From: Alistipes timonensis
GTDB lineage: Bacteria; Bacteroidota; Bacteroidia; Bacteroidales; Muribaculaceae
Direction: 5' to 3'
Assembly (NCBI GenBank): GCA_023663385.1
Contig: JAMPHO010000003.1
Span: forward strand, 56,859-120,858
DNA length: 64,000 nucleotides
Shown here: piece after piece, positions 61,185 to 64,000 of the stretch
Numbering within the stretch: the stretch's first letter is position 1
How the letters are laid out: every line of letters begins with the position of its first letter
Translations under genes and position numbers: made by a program
Notes under the pieces: model-generated
Seen by the model: only the letters and a program-made list of their open reading frames with translations
What the model was told of the DNA's origin: nothing
The model's database searches: none

Positions 61185-61937
61185 TCAGGGGTTGGGGAGG
61201 AAGGCGGTGTCGTTGAGGATGCGCGGCGCCAGATGGGCGGCGTGGCGCTTGTAGTCCTTCGAGCCGATGTAAGCCTCTATGGCCTCGCAATGGTTCAGGT
61301 TGTGCATATCGGAGCCGAGGAAGTCTACCATATTGTTGTCAACGAGATATTCGGCCATATGTTTTACATCCTTGCCGTAGTGTCCGGCGAGGCTGAGGAG
61401 GTTCACCTGGAAGAGCGTTCCGGCATTGTGGAGATGCTCGTAGCGCTGGCGTTTGCCGTGGTAGTATGTATAGCGCTCGGGGTGGGCGAGGATAGGGCGG
61501 TACCCTTTAAGTTTCAGGTCGAAAAGAAATTCGTCGAGGTGCCAGGCTTCCTGCACAAAGGAGTTCTCCACCAGAAGGTAGTTGTTGGGCATAGGATTGA
61601 CGTTGCCCGCTTCGAGTTGTGCCTGGAAAAACCCGTCGATACGGTATTCGGCCGAATGGAGCAGCTCGATGTCGGTTCCTTTGGCCTCGACGGCGACGCG
61701 GAGTTTCTCGAAAGCGTTACCTATCGTCTCAGGGGTGTTCTCGAAAGTATCCTGGGTAACATGGGGGGTAGTTATGATGCGGCGTATTCCCCAGGCGTAT
61801 TCGCGGGCCACGAGTTCGGCGGCGGGCACCGCTTCTTTCTGGCCGTCGTCGATTCCGGGCACCAGATGGCAGTGGATGTCAGTATGGAAAAAGAGCTCAA
61901 CCGGCTCGGATTTCTTTTTCTTGAAGAAGTTGAACAT
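61185..61937 (-). CDS. CpsB/YwqE-type PHP-domain tyrosine-protein phosphatase
   Basis: 250 residues from the ATG at 61937 (MFNFFKKKKSEP); the longer frame to 62042 begins upstream of the promoter box and is rejected. PHP fold with metal ligands His22 and His24 in DIHCHLVPGIDDG, ITTPHV, LLVENSF, ILAHPERY and FLGSDMHN. Family members (CpsB, YwqE) dephosphorylate tyrosine kinases that control capsule or exopolysaccharide synthesis; the N-terminal Lys-rich stretch could contact membrane. No kinase is in the window. Confidence 0.9.
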   Translation of the reverse strand: MFNFFKKKKSEPVELFFHTDIHCHLVPGIDDGQKEAVPAAELVAREYAWGIRRIITTPHVTQDTFENTPETIGNAFEKLRVAVEAKGTDIELLHSAEYRIDGFFQAQLEAGNVNPMPNNYLLVENSFVQEAWHLDEFLFDLKLKGYRPILAHPERYTYYHGKRQRYEHLHNAGTLFQVNLLSLAGHYGKDVKHMAEYLVDNNMVDFLGSDMHNLNHCEAIEAYIGSKDYKRHAAHLAPRILNDTAFLPNP

Positions 61938-62236
61938 AAGGTACCTGATTGGATGATCGCCGGCCGAGGGAATGGGGAGTGGGCCGGCGGTTGTTGGTGT
62001 CAGTGGGAGTGGACGATCGTGTCGCTTCGCAAAGTTACGCAAAAAAATCGCTTCAGTCGCATCGCGGGGATGATTTTATCAGCCGAAGACGGTTTTACTC
62101 GCAAAACGCATATGCGTCTATGGCATTACCGCGTCGGGAGTGAGATGCCCGGCGCGGTAAGTACTTGATGTGCGTTTTGATGTATGTAAGTCGATATCAG
62201 ATGTATCTTTTTCGCGAATTAAGTCGATTTCTCGCT
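61938..62236. other. Intergenic stretch with promoter, palindrome and hairpin, no gene seen
   Basis: From right to left: a hairpin after trxA (TTACCGCG 62126-62133 with CGCGGTAA 62153-62160, extended inward by CGGG/CCCG), a 12-bp perfect palindrome ACGCATATGCGT (62106-62117), the -7 box at 62030 and a ~90-base leader. No convincing coding frame. Confidence 0.6.
62030..62037 (-). promoter_or_regulatory. Consensus -7 box (TAACTTTG, minus strand) of the CpsB-like gene
   Basis: The plus strand reads CAAAGTTA, exact match, ~93 bases upstream of the ATG at 61937. Confidence 0.7.
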
Positions 62237-62539
62237 TTAGTTGCCGGCGTGCTCCAGAATCTTGTCGGTCAGGAGCTGTTCCTGCTGGACTCCCACGGCG
62301 CGCCATACGGGTTCGCCGTTCTTGAAGAGCATAAGGGTCGGAACCGACTGCACGCGGAAACGGGCGGCCAGCTCGGCGTTCTTGTCGATGTCGACTTTGA
62401 CGATAGTGCCCTTGTCGCCAACGTTCTGCTTAACTTTGTCGAGGATGGGGGCCTGCATTTTGCAGGGGCCGCACCAGGTTGCGAAGAAATCTACGAGAGT
62501 GGGTTTTGCTGAATTGATTATTTCCTGAAAGTCGTTCAT
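62237..62539 (-). CDS. trxA: Thioredoxin
   Basis: 100 residues, single thioredoxin fold, no signal peptide. Active site WCGPCK with Cys23 and Cys26, the cis-Pro in VQSVPTLMLF and KVDIDKN. Reduces cytoplasmic protein disulfides. It stands alone on the minus strand; a stem (GGCGGAAG 62567-62574 with CTTCCGCC 62586-62593) lies in the leader, and no consensus promoter was found. Confidence 0.96.
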   Translation of the reverse strand: MNDFQEIINSAKPTLVDFFATWCGPCKMQAPILDKVKQNVGDKGTIVKVDIDKNAELAARFRVQSVPTLMLFKNGEPVWRAVGVQQEQLLTDKILEHAGN

Positions 62540-62699
62540 ATCTTGTTGAGTTTTTGTTGTCAGTGGGGCGGAAGCGCGCCAGGCTCTTCCGCCATCTGAC
62601 CTTATAACGGAATTCGGGGCGGTTTAGTTCGGCATAGCCCGTTTTTCTTTAACATTTTTATTTAATATAGAACGTGATGTTGATTGAGGCGATAATGGC

Positions 62700-62729
62700 A
62701 TTGTTGTTCGGGGGAAATTTGTAACTTTG
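62700..62729 (+). promoter_or_regulatory. Promoter ATTG-N18-TAACTTTG of dapA
   Basis: The -7 box at 62722-62729 is an exact match, ~30 bases before the ATG; -33-like ATTG at 62700-62703. Confidence 0.7.
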
Positions 62730-62759
62730 CGCTAACATTTCACCCAATAAATACTGACG

Positions 62760-63653
62760 ATGGATATTAAAGGAACCGGCGTGGCGCTCGTGACCCCGTT
62801 TAAAGAAGATTACAGTGTCGATTATGAGGCGCTTGCGCGTCTTGTCGATTATCAGATCGACGGGGGAGTGGAGTATATCGTCGTCCTCGGCACCACTGGC
62901 GAGGCCGTGACCCTCTCCGAGGCCGAGCGGGCCGAGGTAATCCGCTTCGTGGCCGGGCATGCCGCGGGCCGCGTGCCCCTGGTCGTCGGTATGAGTTCCA
63001 ATGCGACCGCTCCCCTCTGCCGCTCGCTCCGCGAGGCCGACCTTCGCGGCTACGGCGCGATACTTTCGGTGGTTCCTTACTACAACCGCCCCTCGCAGGA
63101 GGGTATTTATCGCCATTTCAAGGCCGTGGCCGAAGCGTCGCCCCTCCCTGTGGTGCTCTACAACGTGCCTTCGCGCACCGGCACCAATATGGAGGCCGCA
63201 ACTACGCTCCGGCTCGCCGAAGAATTTCCCGGCAAGGTAATCGGGGTGAAGGAAGCATCGGGCCGCATCGGCCAGATACGAGATATTATTGAACGCAAAC
63301 CCGCCGGGTTCAGGGTTGTGAGCGGCGACGACGCGCTTTGCCTCCCACTCGCGGCCATGGGGGCCGAAGGTGTGATTTCGGTAATCGGCAACGCCCTTCC
63401 CGGTTCCTTCTCGGAGATGACGCGCCAGGCCGTAAGCCATAATTTCGACAAGGCCGCGGCCATTGATCGGTCTATGCAGCCTCTCTACCGCGACATTTTC
63501 CTCGAAGGCAACCCGTCGGGCATCAAGGGATTGCTCAACGTAATGGGCCTGATAGGGGAGACGCTGCGCCTCCCCCTCGTGCCGGTGAGCGCCGCTACCC
63601 GCGCCCTGATGGCCGACCACCTCGCGCAGCTTCCGGATTCACTCCGCCACTGA
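62760..63653 (+). CDS. dapA: 4-hydroxy-tetrahydrodipicolinate synthase
   Basis: 297 residues, usual length. Condenses pyruvate with aspartate semialdehyde, the first step of the lysine/diaminopimelate branch. Schiff-base Lys164 (GVKEASG), catalytic Tyr134 (VLYNVPSRTG) and GTTGE (44-48) are present. It supplies meso-DAP for peptidoglycan. Own promoter; the gene is not in an operon. Confidence 0.96.
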   Translation: MDIKGTGVALVTPFKEDYSVDYEALARLVDYQIDGGVEYIVVLGTTGEAVTLSEAERAEVIRFVAGHAAGRVPLVVGMSSNATAPLCRSLREADLRGYGAILSVVPYYNRPSQEGIYRHFKAVAEASPLPVVLYNVPSRTGTNMEAATTLRLAEEFPGKVIGVKEASGRIGQIRDIIERKPAGFRVVSGDDALCLPLAAMGAEGVISVIGNALPGSFSEMTRQAVSHNFDKAAAIDRSMQPLYRDIFLEGNPSGIKGLLNVMGLIGETLRLPLVPVSAATRALMADHLAQLPDSLRH

Positions 63654-63946
63654 CATTCTTATCATTTTACGAAAATCCTCATTTAGGACGCCGCGTGCGT
63701 TGCCTCCGAAGCGTCGAAGAGCTCCTTAGGATAGTCGCGGGGTGTTGCCTGAGAGGTGCCGTATTCGTTGTTTTTGAAGCGTTAATGACGAGATTGTTTA
63801 TGCAATTGTTTACCCACTATAGTCGAAGGTTGTTGAAATTCTCGCCAAACAAATTGCAAAGTTGACCGAAATTCGGTAACTTTGCACCCGCAAGAACCAT
63901 CTGCGAGTATTATAAAGGAATATGGCGCGGATGTTCTCAGCAGTAT
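63654..63946. other. Intergenic region before tRNA-Arg with a possible gene remnant
   Basis: About 290 bases between dapA and the tRNA. It holds a 32-codon open frame on the minus strand (63683-63781), protein-like in codon use, with no ATG and closed by a stop upstream; it may be the 3' remnant of a lost gene. The tRNA promoter lies at its right end. Nothing else was seen. Confidence 0.45.
63853..63884 (+). promoter_or_regulatory. Promoter ATTG-N20-TAACTTTG of tRNA-Arg
   Basis: The -7 box lies at 63877-63884 and ATTG at 63853-63856, about 63 bases upstream of the mature tRNA 5' end. Confidence 0.7.
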
Positions 63947-64000
63947 GGTCCGGTAGCTCAGCTGGATAGAGCAACTGCCTTCTAAGCAGTCGGTCCCGCG
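63947..64000 (+). tRNA. tRNA-Arg (anticodon UCU), 5' part, cut by the window end
   Basis: Acceptor strand GGTCCGG (63947-63953), D-arm stem GCTC/GAGC, anticodon stem ACTGC/GCAGT and loop CTTCTAA with anticodon TCT at 63981-63983. The T-arm begins at the window edge; the 3' acceptor strand is outside. Reads AGA/AGG codons. Confidence 0.95.

Overview
The window looks like chromosome from a fairly GC-rich member of the Bacteroidales, most plausibly the Muribaculaceae (S24-7). This assignment is inferred from gene content, not from a marker-gene comparison. Evidence: promoter boxes of the Bacteroidetes form TAnnTTTG recur upstream of genes; there is a PorX-type response regulator/PglZ fusion; several secreted proteins end in a short type-IX-like C-terminal module; BspA-type leucine-rich repeats, a C10 cysteine protease, SufBCDS, a DUF4286 protein and a dut-TPR-DUF4292-EnvC cluster are all present. 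No insertion sequence, prophage, CRISPR array or rRNA was seen.

Layout. 1-7.5 kb (+): secreted polymer-degrading and surface proteins: the 3' part of a GH16 glucanase, a parallel beta-helix protein, a BspA-like LRR protein and a GH3 beta-glucosidase fused to a CE7-type esterase. 7.5-10.3 kb (+): a His-rich small exported protein and a TonB-dependent receptor. 10.3-13.4 kb: a HEAT-like protein divergent from a class A PBP. 13.5-18.0 kb (-): a six-gene operon porX-tsaE-birA-GT2-DUF4286-ruvC from one consensus promoter to a bidirectional terminator. 18.2-25.6 kb (+): a DUF3298 lipoprotein, a C10 protease overlapping a small lipoprotein, a mini sorting-domain protein and a modular PL1 pectate lyase. 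25.8-28.0 kb (+): PNPase. 28.1-31.4 kb (-): an acidic lipoprotein, an outer-membrane barrel, a PD40 propeller and a DJ-1 protein. 31.6-36.9 kb (-): cvpA and sufBCDS. 37.1-39.4 kb (+): a duplicated-module LRR protein. 39.5-50.0 kb (+): metG, ansA, dut, TPR, DUF4292, EnvC-like, a flippase and an EamA transporter. 50.0-53.0 kb (-): yhcC-like, aroC, ybaK and a pRiA4b-type gene. 53.3-56.1 kb: an Lrp regulator divergent from GNAT-znuA-znuC with no permease. 56.3-61.1 kb (+): an OadA-type biotin carboxyltransferase and cydAB. 61.2-64.0 kb: a CpsB-like PHP phosphatase, trxA, dapA and the 5' part of tRNA-Arg(UCU).

The genes suggest a gut polysaccharide (beta-glucan and pectin) degrader that places enzymes on its surface, partly by a PorX-regulated type IX route, lives microaerobically with cytochrome bd, and uses a biotin-dependent carboxyltransferase that the BirA in this window could modify. 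I found no clear new defence or mobile system. The most interesting leads are the GH3-CE7 fusion, the C10 protease translationally coupled to a lipoprotein, the zinc ABC pair without a permease, the His-rich protein/TonB receptor pair, an EnvC-like protein with a dismantled metal site, and inverted repeats built into promoters or leaders.
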